DNA of 64,000 nucleotides. It comes from Verrucomicrobiota bacterium (lineage in GTDB: Bacteria; Verrucomicrobiota; Verrucomicrobiia; Chthoniobacterales; SZAS-18). Of the stretch, positions 44,299-52,613 are shown piece after piece. The stretch's first letter is position 1; each line of letters begins with the position of its first letter. A program made the translations under genes and the position numbers. The stretch is taken from positions 686-64,685 of the forward strand of contig JAFEGM010000077.1 of assembly GCA_018240025.1 (NCBI GenBank). Reading direction: 5' to 3'. The notes under the pieces are model-generated. The model saw only the letters and a program-made list of their open reading frames with translations. It made no database searches and had not been told where the DNA came from.

Positions 44299-46800
44299 AT
44301 GCCCGCCATGACCTCTCTACGACGCCTCCTGCTGCCCGTGCTCGCGGCCGCGGTCTCGACCACCGCCGAGGCAGCCTTCCCGACGGTTTATCTCAAGCCC
44401 GTCCTCCTCAAACAGATCCACGCCCCGACCAACATCGTAAATGCCAACGATGGGAGCGGGCGCATCTTCATCTGCGATCAGCCGGGCCGGATCCACATCT
44501 TTCAGAACGGACAGCTGCTGCCGACGCCGTTCCTCGACATCACCAGCCTCGCGGTGGCGCAGAACACCGGCTACAGCGAACGCGGCCTGCTCGGACTCGC
44601 CTTCCATCCCGGCTACGCGAACCCCGCCTCGCCGGGTTACCGGAAATTCTACGTTAACTACAACAAGAACTACGTGGCGGGCGTCGACCCCGCGCCTCCG
44701 GTGGCGGATCACACGCCGAACTGCACCACGGTCATCGCCGAGTTCATGGCCTCGGCGACCGATCCGAACGTCGCCGATCTCACCTCGGAGCGCCGGGTGC
44801 TGGCATTCTCCCAGCCGCAAAGCAACCACAACGGCGGCCAGCTCGAGTTCGGCCCTGGCGACGGCTTCCTCTACATCGGGACGGGCGATGGCGGGAGCAG
44901 CAACGACAACAACGTGGGCCACACCGGCGGCAGCGCCCTGCGCCCCACCGAGGGGCTCGGCAACGGTCAGGATCGCACGGTGTATCTCGGCAAAATCCTG
45001 CGCATCGACCCGCTCGACCCCGATGGCGCGGGGCCGCTCACCTACAGCATTCCGGCCAGCAACCCATTCTTCAACGATGCCACGCCAGGCACTAAAAAGG
45101 AGATCTATGCCTACGGCCTGCGCAATCCGTGGCGGTTCTCGTTCGACAAGCGGGCGGGTGGCACGAACCGGCTCTTCTGCGGCGATGTCGGACAGGGCCG
45201 GATCGAGGAGATCAATCTGATCGTCTCCGGCGGAAACTACGGCTGGCGCTACAAGGAGGGTCAGGAATTGCCCGCCTTCTCCTCCGGCTCGCCGACCAAC
45301 CCGATGCCCAACCCGGGCGGCACGCTGATCGATCCCATCGCGACCTACGCGCATCCCGGCGTGGTGACGAATCCGGTCCTCCCGCAGCTGGGACTATCAG
45401 TCACGGGCGGTTTCGTCTACCGCGGCGCGGCCATCCCCGCGCTGCAGGGGAAATACATCTTTGGCGACTACGGCTCGACGGCCGGCGCCTCGGACGGGCG
45501 CATCATGGGACTCGAGGAAACCGCGCCCGGGAGCGGAGTCTTCACGCTGACCCAAGCCGTGCCGCTCTACGGGCAGGCCAACCCGGTCGTCGGCCAGCGC
45601 ATTCTCTGCCTCGGCGAGGATGAGGCGGGCGAGATCTACATCGGCATGAAGACCAATGCCGGCGTGCTCGCGCTCGACGGCGGTTTGCCGGCCGGCGGTA
45701 TCTACAAGGTCGTGCCCGTGGAAAGCGCCACCGTCCAGATTCCCGCCAGCAAGGACAACACTATCTTTGCCGAAGACCTCGTTTTCTCGCGCTTCTACAG
45801 CGATGGGCTGGGGCAGCTCTACACCGGCTACACGGGCAACAACTTCGGCCCCTTCGTCCGCCGGGCGCTCGTGGCCTTCGACCTCAGCAGCGTGCCCGCC
45901 GGGGCGACGGTGCAGAGCGCGCAGCTGCGCCTGAATCTGAACAAGCTGGGGCCGAGCGCGGCCGGCACGAACGTGGACTTGCACCGTCTGACCGAAAGCT
46001 GGGGCGAAGGGACGTCCCTGGCCACCGGGCCCGGCGGCTCCGGCGCACCGGCCACCGTCGGCGACGCCACCTGGCAGCGGCGCTTCTTCGACACTCTTTC
46101 GTGGACGACCGACGGCGGAACGTTTTCACCCACGGTCACCGCGACCGTCACGGTGAATGCCGTGGGTCCGTTGACCTGGGCGTCGACGCAACTGACCAGC
46201 GATGTCCAAGGCTGGCTCACGACTCCGTCGAGCAACCAAGGGTGGATCCTCCGCGGCGCGGAAGCGGTCGAGAACAGCGCCGTTCGCTTCGACAGCCGGC
46301 AGGTCGGCACCGCGCCGACGCTGACGATCAGCTACCAGAGCGCGCCCGCGCCCACCCATTATGAAGCGTGGGTGGCGACCTACTTCCCCACCAATCTGAC
46401 GGGCCAGTACATCGACCCGAACGGCGACCTCGATGGCGACGGCATCAGCAATTTGCTCGAGTACGCCTTCGGGTACAGCCCAACCGCCTACGACGCCAGC
46501 AACGGCATCACCACCGCCCGGGCGGCCGGCGCGGGCGGGAGCACGGATCTCAGCATCACCTTCCGCCGCGACAGCGCGGCGACCGACCTGACCTACCAGG
46601 TGCAGACCAGCAGCGATCTGAGCGCCTGGACGACCATCGCCACGAGCACGGCCGGCGCGGCTCCGGTCGGGGCGAACGGCGGTTCCATCGTGTCGGATGC
46701 CCCGCTGACCGGCACGATGCGGCTGGTGACCGTCGGGCAGAACCTGCCCTCTGGCTCGAACGCCCGGAAGTTCGTCCGCGTGCTGGTGACGCGGCAGTAG
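44299..46800 (+). CDS. Secreted PQQ-type sugar dehydrogenase-like protein with DNRLRE-like domain
   Basis: 833 residues with a signal peptide (start MPAMTSLRRLLLPVLAAAVS; a second in-frame ATG three codons later is possible). Residues about 25-475 form the six-bladed soluble glucose-dehydrogenase/Hedgehog-interacting-type propeller: ERGLLGLAFHPGY, SNHNGGQLEFGPGDGFLYIG, AYGLRNPWRFSFD, EINLIVSGGNYGWRYKEG. About 480-670 resembles a DNRLRE carbohydrate-binding-type domain (RRALVAFDLSSVPAGATVQS). A DPNGDLDGDGISNLLEYAFG calcium-type motif and C-terminal beta-module follow. PQQ use is inferred from the family; PQQ biosynthesis genes are not in the window. Confidence 0.85.
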   Translation: MPAMTSLRRLLLPVLAAAVSTTAEAAFPTVYLKPVLLKQIHAPTNIVNANDGSGRIFICDQPGRIHIFQNGQLLPTPFLDITSLAVAQNTGYSERGLLGLAFHPGYANPASPGYRKFYVNYNKNYVAGVDPAPPVADHTPNCTTVIAEFMASATDPNVADLTSERRVLAFSQPQSNHNGGQLEFGPGDGFLYIGTGDGGSSNDNNVGHTGGSALRPTEGLGNGQDRTVYLGKILRIDPLDPDGAGPLTYSIPASNPFFNDATPGTKKEIYAYGLRNPWRFSFDKRAGGTNRLFCGDVGQGRIEEINLIVSGGNYGWRYKEGQELPAFSSGSPTNPMPNPGGTLIDPIATYAHPGVVTNPVLPQLGLSVTGGFVYRGAAIPALQGKYIFGDYGSTAGASDGRIMGLEETAPGSGVFTLTQAVPLYGQANPVVGQRILCLGEDEAGEIYIGMKTNAGVLALDGGLPAGGIYKVVPVESATVQIPASKDNTIFAEDLVFSRFYSDGLGQLYTGYTGNNFGPFVRRALVAFDLSSVPAGATVQSAQLRLNLNKLGPSAAGTNVDLHRLTESWGEGTSLATGPGGSGAPATVGDATWQRRFFDTLSWTTDGGTFSPTVTATVTVNAVGPLTWASTQLTSDVQGWLTTPSSNQGWILRGAEAVENSAVRFDSRQVGTAPTLTISYQSAPAPTHYEAWVATYFPTNLTGQYIDPNGDLDGDGISNLLEYAFGYSPTAYDASNGITTARAAGAGGSTDLSITFRRDSAATDLTYQVQTSSDLSAWTTIATSTAGAAPVGANGGSIVSDAPLTGTMRLVTVGQNLPSGSNARKFVRVLVTRQ

Positions 46801-46888
46801 CAGCGCGAGCGCCAACCCGATTGGCACAATTGGCCGAATCCGCTGGGCGGTGCGGGCTCCGAGGCGGTGCCCGCGCCGAGGGACGTCG

Positions 46889-47848
46889 CTATCGCGCCAG
46901 TACCTCGGTGGCCTTCAACGCCGCCGCCAGGCGGGTCTCGACCCCGAGCTTGAGCAGGATGTTGCCGACGTGCTTTTTGATCGTGTTCGGCGCGGCGCTG
47001 ACGATGACCGCGATCTCGGGGCTCGTCTTGCCCTGCGCGATCCAATACAGCACTTCGGCCTCACGCTGAGTCAGGCCGAGCGCCAGCAGCGGGGCCGGCG
47101 AGGCGGCGGCGGGCGCGAGCGGGAATTCGTCCACCAGCAGCAGCCGGGCGTGGCCGGAACCGGAATCGCTGGCCGCCGTCCGCAGGGTCAGCTGCAGCCC
47201 GCCGCGCTCGCGTTTCCAGGGCTCCTGCGTGCGGCTGCCGGCCAGCCACGCCGCCGCCTCGGCCGGCAGGCGGCGCGCGGAATCGGGACCGAACCAGCGT
47301 TCGAGAATGCCCTGCGCCACGCGCGAGCAGAAATGGATCTCGCCGCCGGACGCGGCCACCAGGACGGCGCGGTCGAGCGATTCCCGCAGCTCCAGTTCGG
47401 CCTCGGTGCGCAGCGCGATCTCATCGCGCAGCCGCTCGTTCTGCTCGGCCAGGTCGACCTGCAGCGCACGGATCTGGAGATGCGCCCGAACTCGCGCCAG
47501 GACCTCCTGCGGGTGCAGCGGCTTGGAAATGAAGTCGACCGCCCCGTTCTCGAAGCCGCGGACTTTGTCCACGCCTTCGGAGAGCGCGCTGAGGAAGAGG
47601 ATCGGTGTGTCCTTCCACTTCGGATCGGCCTGCAACCGACGGCAGGTTTCGAAGCCGTCGAGCCCGGGCATGAGCACGTCGAGCAGGATGATGTCGGGTC
47701 GCGCGTAGCTGACCTGCTCCAGCGCGCTCGTGCCGCTCTCGGCCACCAGCACCTCGTAGCCGGCGTCGCCCAGGAAATCGAGCAGCACGCCGAGGTTGGC
47801 GGGGACATCGTCGACGATCAGGATGGTCTGGCGGCGGTGCGGACTCAT
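46889..47848 (-). CDS. Response regulator with LuxR-type DNA-binding domain
   Basis: 319 residues. The receiver (1-125) starts TILIVDDVPANLGVLLDFLG, with phosphoacceptor Asp57 (IILLDVLMPGLDGFE) and Lys in FISKPLHPQEV. A coiled linker (VDLAEQNERLRDEIALRTEA) leads to a PAS-like middle (about 160-245) and a C-terminal LuxR helix-turn-helix (LGLTQREAEVLYWIAQGKTS, NTIKKHVGNILLKLGVETRL). It is coupled to the hybrid kinase by an ATGA overlap, so it is the probable output. Target genes cannot be read from the sequence. Confidence 0.94.
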   Translation of the reverse strand: MSPHRRQTILIVDDVPANLGVLLDFLGDAGYEVLVAESGTSALEQVSYARPDIILLDVLMPGLDGFETCRRLQADPKWKDTPILFLSALSEGVDKVRGFENGAVDFISKPLHPQEVLARVRAHLQIRALQVDLAEQNERLRDEIALRTEAELELRESLDRAVLVAASGGEIHFCSRVAQGILERWFGPDSARRLPAEAAAWLAGSRTQEPWKRERGGLQLTLRTAASDSGSGHARLLLVDEFPLAPAAASPAPLLALGLTQREAEVLYWIAQGKTSPEIAVIVSAAPNTIKKHVGNILLKLGVETRLAAALKATEVLAR

Positions 47849-50800
47849 GGCTCGGAGGGCGGGGGAACTTTCGAAGGCTGCTGCTGCTCGATGACCTGCT
47901 CGAGCGCCTCGCGCAGGCGGTTCATCTGGAAGCCGGCGATGAACGGCTGCAGCGAGCGCGCGAAGTCAGCGTAGCGCGGCTGCGCCTCGACCAGCGAGCC
48001 GAGCCGCCGCTTGAGGCCCACGATGTCGCCGCGCTTGGACAACTCCAGCATCGCCTCCAACTCGCCCGCCGGCGGCACTTCGGGCGGCGCGGCCTCGCGC
48101 GGGGTCCGCTCGGCCGGAGCGGTCGGCACGGCGGTGCGCCAGCGCAGACCGAGCAGGCGTCCGAGCGCGTGGTAGAGCTGCGCCTCGCGGAAGGGCTTGG
48201 GCACGAACTCGTCGCAGCCCGCCTCCAGCGCCTCGCGCGCGTCGGTCTCGAAGACGCTGGCGGAGACGGCCACGATCTTGATGGTCCGGGTGACGGCCTC
48301 GGCCCGCAGCGCCCGCGCTACGGAGAGCCCGTCGCGGCGCGGCATGCGCAGATCGAGCAGCAGGGCATCGGGCGGATGCGACCGGCAGCGCGCGAGACAT
48401 TCGTCGCCGTCGCGCACCTCCTCGACCTCGAAGCCGAGCGGCTCCAGCCAGGCGCGCAGGACGCTGCGATTGTTCTCGTCGTCGTCCGCGCAGAGCACGC
48501 GCCGCCGGGGTCCGTCGTAACCGATGACCTGCAGCGCCGAAAGCGCCACGCCAGGCTCGGCCGGGCCGGCATCGGCCAGCGGCAGATCGAACCAGAAGCG
48601 ACTCCCCTCGCCCGGCCGGCTCTCCACGCGGATCGCGCCGCCGAGCAACTCCACCAGCCGACGGCTGATGGCCAGCCCGAGACCGGCGCCCTGCGCGGCC
48701 AGCTCCGGCGGCGCGGCTTGGTGGAACGCCTGGAAGAGCTGGGCGATCTGCTCGTCGGAGATGCCGATGCCCGGATCGCTCACCTCGAAACGCACGCCCT
48801 GTTCGGTGCGCGTGAGGGAGAGCTCGATGCGCCCGCGTTCGGTGAACTTGATCGCATTGCTGAGCAGATTTCCCAGCACCTGGCGCAGCCGGCCCTCGTC
48901 GCTCACGACCGTCTCCGGCAGGCGCGGATCGAGCGCCAGACCCAGCTCCAATCCCTTCTCCCCGGCCCTTGGGCGGAAGCCCTCGATCACCCCGTTGGCG
49001 AAGGCTGCGAGTTCGAAGCGCAGCGGCCGCAGCTGCATCTTGCCCGCCTCGATCTTCGAGAGGTCGAGTACCTCGTTGATCATGGCCAGCAGCTGTTCGC
49101 CGCTGCGATTGACCACGGTCAGGCGGTCGCGATTGCGCTCGTTGAGCGATTCGTCCCGGCGCAGGATCTGGGTGAAGCCGATGATGGCGTTGAGCGGCGT
49201 ACGCAGCTCGTGGCTCATGTTGGCGAGGAAGGCGCTCTTCGCACGGTTGGCCGCCTCGGCCGCATCGCGCGCCCGACGCAGCTCGTCCTCCTGCGCGCGC
49301 AGCTCGCGCGTGCGCTCGGCGACCACGGCCTCCAGCCGCTCGTTCAGCGCCAGGATGCGCCGGGTGCGCCAGCGCAGCAGGCCGAAGACGCAGGCACCCA
49401 CCAGGCCGACGGCGGTCGCGTAGGCGAGCGGCGTGCGCTGCCAGGGCGGACGCACGACGAACGCGTAGACCGCCTCGGCGGCCGTGGCGCCATCGGCGTC
49501 TCGCGCCCGCACGCGGAAGCGGTAAGCGCCTTCATGCAGATCCTGGAACTCCACCTCTCCCCGGGCGGTCGCGGGGGCCCAGTCGGTGTGGCGGGCCCCT
49601 TCGAGGAGCGTTTCGAACACGATGCCCGCGCCGGCCTCGTGCCGATTGGAAGCGAACTCGAAGTGCAGGGTGTTGCGGTCGTAGTCGAAGCGCGGCGCCT
49701 GCGCCGGATCGAGCGTCTGTGCGATCCCGCTCGTGGCCACGCGCCGGAGCAGCGTCCGAAAACCTCGCGTCGTTGCGCCCGGGCGGTAGTCGGACAACTC
49801 GACCCGCGCGACGCCTTCGGTGCCCCCGACCCAGAGCACGTCGCGATCGCGCGCATCGACCTCCGGCACGAGCCGCTCGATTTCCCCGAGCGCCGCCACC
49901 AGCTTGCGCGGCAAGGGCAGCCACGTGCCGTCGAGCGCGGTGCGGCCAAGGCGCGCGTCGGGATAGACCTTGCCGGTTTCGCGCGGCGCCAGCCAGAGCC
50001 CTCCGGTGCGGTCCTGCGCGTGGTTGGCGATGCGCTCGCTGCCATCGGTGAATTCCTTCCCGAAGGCCGGGAACGGGCTGAATCGCTCGGTCGCGGGATC
50101 GAAGCGAAACAGGCCCGCCTGCGTGGCGAAAAGCACCTCCGGCCGGCCGCGCACGTCCACCCGACTGACGCGCGTCCAGCCCATGTTGGCTGGCAGTCCC
50201 GCCGTCCGGTCATACTGCGTGGCGCGTCCGTCGCGCACGCGGAAGACGCCGCGGTTCGAGGTCCCCAGCCACAGGCTGCCGTCCGGTGCCTCAGCGACCG
50301 TGCGAATCTCCTCGTCGAGTTCGAGATACGGTCCCGCGTCGCGCCAGCTGCCGTCGGCCTGGCATTCGAGCTGATGCAACCCGTGCAGATGCCCGACCAG
50401 CAGGCGATCCGCCTGGCCGAGCGGCGGATGGAGCGTCAGCGCGGCGCCCGAGTTGAGCGGCAGCACGATCTCCACCCGTCCGTCGGGCTGTAGTCGGTAC
50501 ACCCCGCGGCCGTTGGCCACGAGCAGCCCGCCGCGCGGGTGCCGGTAGAGCGACCGCACCTCGCTGCCCAGCCCCGGCACCAGTTCGATGCGCATCGGCC
50601 GCTGCGCTTCGGCATTGGGCGGGACGAGCCGGTAGAGCCCGGTGCTCGTACCGAAATACAGCACGCCATCGACCCGGAGAATGTCGCGCGTGGTCACGCG
50701 CCGAAACCCGCTGCTCGAATCGAAGAGCGAGAACGGCGAAGGCAGGTCGAGCCGCGCCAGGCCGGCATTGAGCGCCAGCCAAAGCCCGCCGTCGGCCGTG

Positions 50801-51708
50801 ACCTGCAAGCCGAGAATGGAGTCGGTGGGCAGCCCGGCGTCCTCGCCCAGCAGCGAGGTGAGTGTGCCGTCCGGCTCCAGCAGCACGAGCCCGGCCTCAC
50901 GTACGACGATGGCCCACGAGCCGTCGCTCAGGCGCCGTCCGGTGCGCAGTCCGCGCGCGGCGAACAGAGCGTCGGCGCCGGTCGGCCAGCGCACCGCCGG
51001 CTGACCCGGACTCCAGCGGTAAAGCTGACCTTCCTCGGTCCCGACCAGATAGGGCGCGGCCCGGCCGGTGCTCGATTCGAACAACCCGAGCGTGCCGGTG
51101 CGGAAGAGCGGCTCCTCGCGTCCGAACTCCACGAACTGGCTTCCGTCCCAATGCAGCAGCCCGCTCTCGGGCGCCTGCAGGTAGAGTTCGCCGGCCACCA
51201 GATGACTGCGCGTGCGGGCCAGGTTCGGCGGCTGCAGCACGGACATCGTGCCCTGATGCCAGCGCAGCACGGCCCGCGTGCCGACGAAGAAGATGCCGTC
51301 GCGCCGAGCCCAGACTTTGCGCACGTCGCCGAAGGTCCGCGCGGCTTCGGGAACCTGCGCCGTCAGGGACCGGTAGACCCGGTCGCCGGTGGGCGTGAGT
51401 TCGAGCACGCCGACTTCATTGACGCCGCCGACGTACACCGCGTCGTCGGCCGGATCGACCGCCAGCCCGCGCACGAACGACAGCGCTTCGCGCGAGACCA
51501 CGATGCGCCAGCGCACGCCGTCGTATTCGAGCACGACGCCGCGGTTGCCGGCGTAGACGAGGCCACGCGCATCCTGCACCACGCACCAGTTCTGATTGTG
51601 CGCGCGGTAGTCGCGCTGCGTGAAGGCCTGCAGAAACGGCCGACCGCGCTCGGACGCCGCCACACTGCCCCAGAGGAGCAGGAGCAGCAGGAGCGGACGC
51701 AATGACAC
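47845..51708 (-). CDS. Hybrid two-component sensor with periplasmic beta-propellers
   Basis: 1287 residues. Order: signal peptide (MSLRPLLLLLLLWGSVAA); about 20-680 two seven-bladed propellers of YAGNRGVVLEYDG / SLWLGTSNRGVFRVRDG type; a Y_Y_Y domain (about 685-765, FEFASNRHEAGAGIVFETLL, RFRVRARDADG); one membrane segment (LAYATAVGLVGACVFGLLRW); HisKA with His833 (ANMSHELRTPLNAIIGF); HATPase (GNLLSNAIKFTERG, GAGLGLAISRRLVELLGG); receiver with Asp1119 (ALLLDLRMPRRDGLSV); and a short C-terminal helical tail that may be an HPt remnant but lacks an obvious phosphoacceptor histidine. Such sensors often detect polysaccharide fragments. It lacks the AraC output of classical HTCS; the LuxR regulator supplies it. 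Confidence 0.94.
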   Translation of the reverse strand: MSLRPLLLLLLLWGSVAASERGRPFLQAFTQRDYRAHNQNWCVVQDARGLVYAGNRGVVLEYDGVRWRIVVSREALSFVRGLAVDPADDAVYVGGVNEVGVLELTPTGDRVYRSLTAQVPEAARTFGDVRKVWARRDGIFFVGTRAVLRWHQGTMSVLQPPNLARTRSHLVAGELYLQAPESGLLHWDGSQFVEFGREEPLFRTGTLGLFESSTGRAAPYLVGTEEGQLYRWSPGQPAVRWPTGADALFAARGLRTGRRLSDGSWAIVVREAGLVLLEPDGTLTSLLGEDAGLPTDSILGLQVTADGGLWLALNAGLARLDLPSPFSLFDSSSGFRRVTTRDILRVDGVLYFGTSTGLYRLVPPNAEAQRPMRIELVPGLGSEVRSLYRHPRGGLLVANGRGVYRLQPDGRVEIVLPLNSGAALTLHPPLGQADRLLVGHLHGLHQLECQADGSWRDAGPYLELDEEIRTVAEAPDGSLWLGTSNRGVFRVRDGRATQYDRTAGLPANMGWTRVSRVDVRGRPEVLFATQAGLFRFDPATERFSPFPAFGKEFTDGSERIANHAQDRTGGLWLAPRETGKVYPDARLGRTALDGTWLPLPRKLVAALGEIERLVPEVDARDRDVLWVGGTEGVARVELSDYRPGATTRGFRTLLRRVATSGIAQTLDPAQAPRFDYDRNTLHFEFASNRHEAGAGIVFETLLEGARHTDWAPATARGEVEFQDLHEGAYRFRVRARDADGATAAEAVYAFVVRPPWQRTPLAYATAVGLVGACVFGLLRWRTRRILALNERLEAVVAERTRELRAQEDELRRARDAAEAANRAKSAFLANMSHELRTPLNAIIGFTQILRRDESLNERNRDRLTVVNRSGEQLLAMINEVLDLSKIEAGKMQLRPLRFELAAFANGVIEGFRPRAGEKGLELGLALDPRLPETVVSDEGRLRQVLGNLLSNAIKFTERGRIELSLTRTEQGVRFEVSDPGIGISDEQIAQLFQAFHQAAPPELAAQGAGLGLAISRRLVELLGGAIRVESRPGEGSRFWFDLPLADAGPAEPGVALSALQVIGYDGPRRRVLCADDDENNRSVLRAWLEPLGFEVEEVRDGDECLARCRSHPPDALLLDLRMPRRDGLSVARALRAEAVTRTIKIVAVSASVFETDAREALEAGCDEFVPKPFREAQLYHALGRLLGLRWRTAVPTAPAERTPREAAPPEVPPAGELEAMLELSKRGDIVGLKRRLGSLVEAQPRYADFARSLQPFIAGFQMNRLREALEQVIEQQQPSKVPPPSEP

Positions 51709-51827
51709 CCGCCAGTGCTACTCGGACGCCCCGCGCGTCGCAATGGGTCAGTCCGGCGCCTACTCCCAAGGGAGCAGGCCGCGCGTCAGCGGCATGGACG
51801 GAAAGCCGGACGCGCCTAGACATCCCC

Positions 51828-52475
51828 ATGCCTCGCACCGCCGCCCTCGCCGGAGCCACCGGGCTCGTCGGCCAGCATTGTCTCCAGGATCTGCTGGCCG
51901 CATCGGACTTCGATCGTGTCCTCGCGCTCGGGCGGCGCGCGCTGCCGCGGGAGCATCCGAAGCTCGCGCAGCTGGCGGTCGATTTCGCCAGCCTGCCACC
52001 GGCGGCCGAACCGATCGATACCGCTTTCTGCGCGCTCGGCACGACCCGCAAAAAGGCCGGCTCGGACGAGGCGTTTCGGCGGGTCGATCTCGAATACGTG
52101 ACCCACTTCGCCCGCTGGGCCCGGGCCGCCGGCGCCGAAGTTTTCGTGCTGGTGTCGTCGGTCGGAGCCGATGCGAAGTCTGGCAATCTCTACCTCGGCA
52201 CGAAGGGCCAGGCCGAGGCCGCCGTGGCCGCGCTCGGCTTCGCCTCCGTGAGCATTCTCCGCCCCGGACTTCTGCTGGGCGAGCGCGCCGAATCGCGTCC
52301 GGTCGAGCGCGCCGCCATCGCGGCGTTTCGTTTTCTCAATCCGCTCTTCATCGGCCCGCTCACCCCCTACCGCGCCATCGCCGCCAGCGAGGTCGCCCGC
52401 GCCATGCTCGCCGCCGCCCGCCGACGCGCGCCGGGGACGGCGGTGATGCAATACCGAGAAATCACCACGCTTTGA
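51828..52475 (+). CDS. NAD(P)-binding atypical SDR / epimerase-like protein
   Basis: 215 residues from ATG 51828 (MPRTAALAGATGLVGQHCLQ). GATGLVG is the dinucleotide-binding glycine motif. FCALGTTRKKAGSDEAFRRV, VFVLVSSVGADAKSGNLYLG and TKGQAEAAVAALGF match the HTATIP2/Oxidoreductase-HTATIP2-like family, which keeps the fold but lacks a standard YxxxK. The substrate is unknown. It is divergent from the hybrid kinase (119 bases). Confidence 0.83.
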   Translation: MPRTAALAGATGLVGQHCLQDLLAASDFDRVLALGRRALPREHPKLAQLAVDFASLPPAAEPIDTAFCALGTTRKKAGSDEAFRRVDLEYVTHFARWARAAGAEVFVLVSSVGADAKSGNLYLGTKGQAEAAVAALGFASVSILRPGLLLGERAESRPVERAAIAAFRFLNPLFIGPLTPYRAIAASEVARAMLAAARRRAPGTAVMQYREITTL

Positions 52476-52613
52476 GAAGCGGCCTGCGGCTTTGGTCGAT
52501 GCGAGGACGAGGACGACGACGAGGACGACGACGAGGACGATCCCGTGAGCGGGGCGCGTTCCGATTGCGAGTCGGAGGAGGAGCTTTCTGTCCTTCCTGT
52601 CCTCATCGTCGAC
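52476..52613. repeat. GAGGACGA-type element, copy 1
   Basis: AAGCGGCCTGCGGCTTTGG, then TCGATGCGAGGACGAGGACG and several GACGACGAG units, then a core GATCCCGTGAGC ... GGAGGAGGAGCTTTCTGTCC, ending TCCTCATCGTCGACC. The same start word, unit array and core occur in the element at 54254. It begins directly after the preceding gene's stop. Its tail overlaps the last codons and the stop (52603-52605) of the sigma-factor gene. Confidence 0.85.

Noticed and set aside
51700-51827. Upstream extension of the SDR-like gene to 51702
   Set aside because: It would overlap the divergent kinase start, and the dinucleotide-binding strand begins right after the ATG at 51828.
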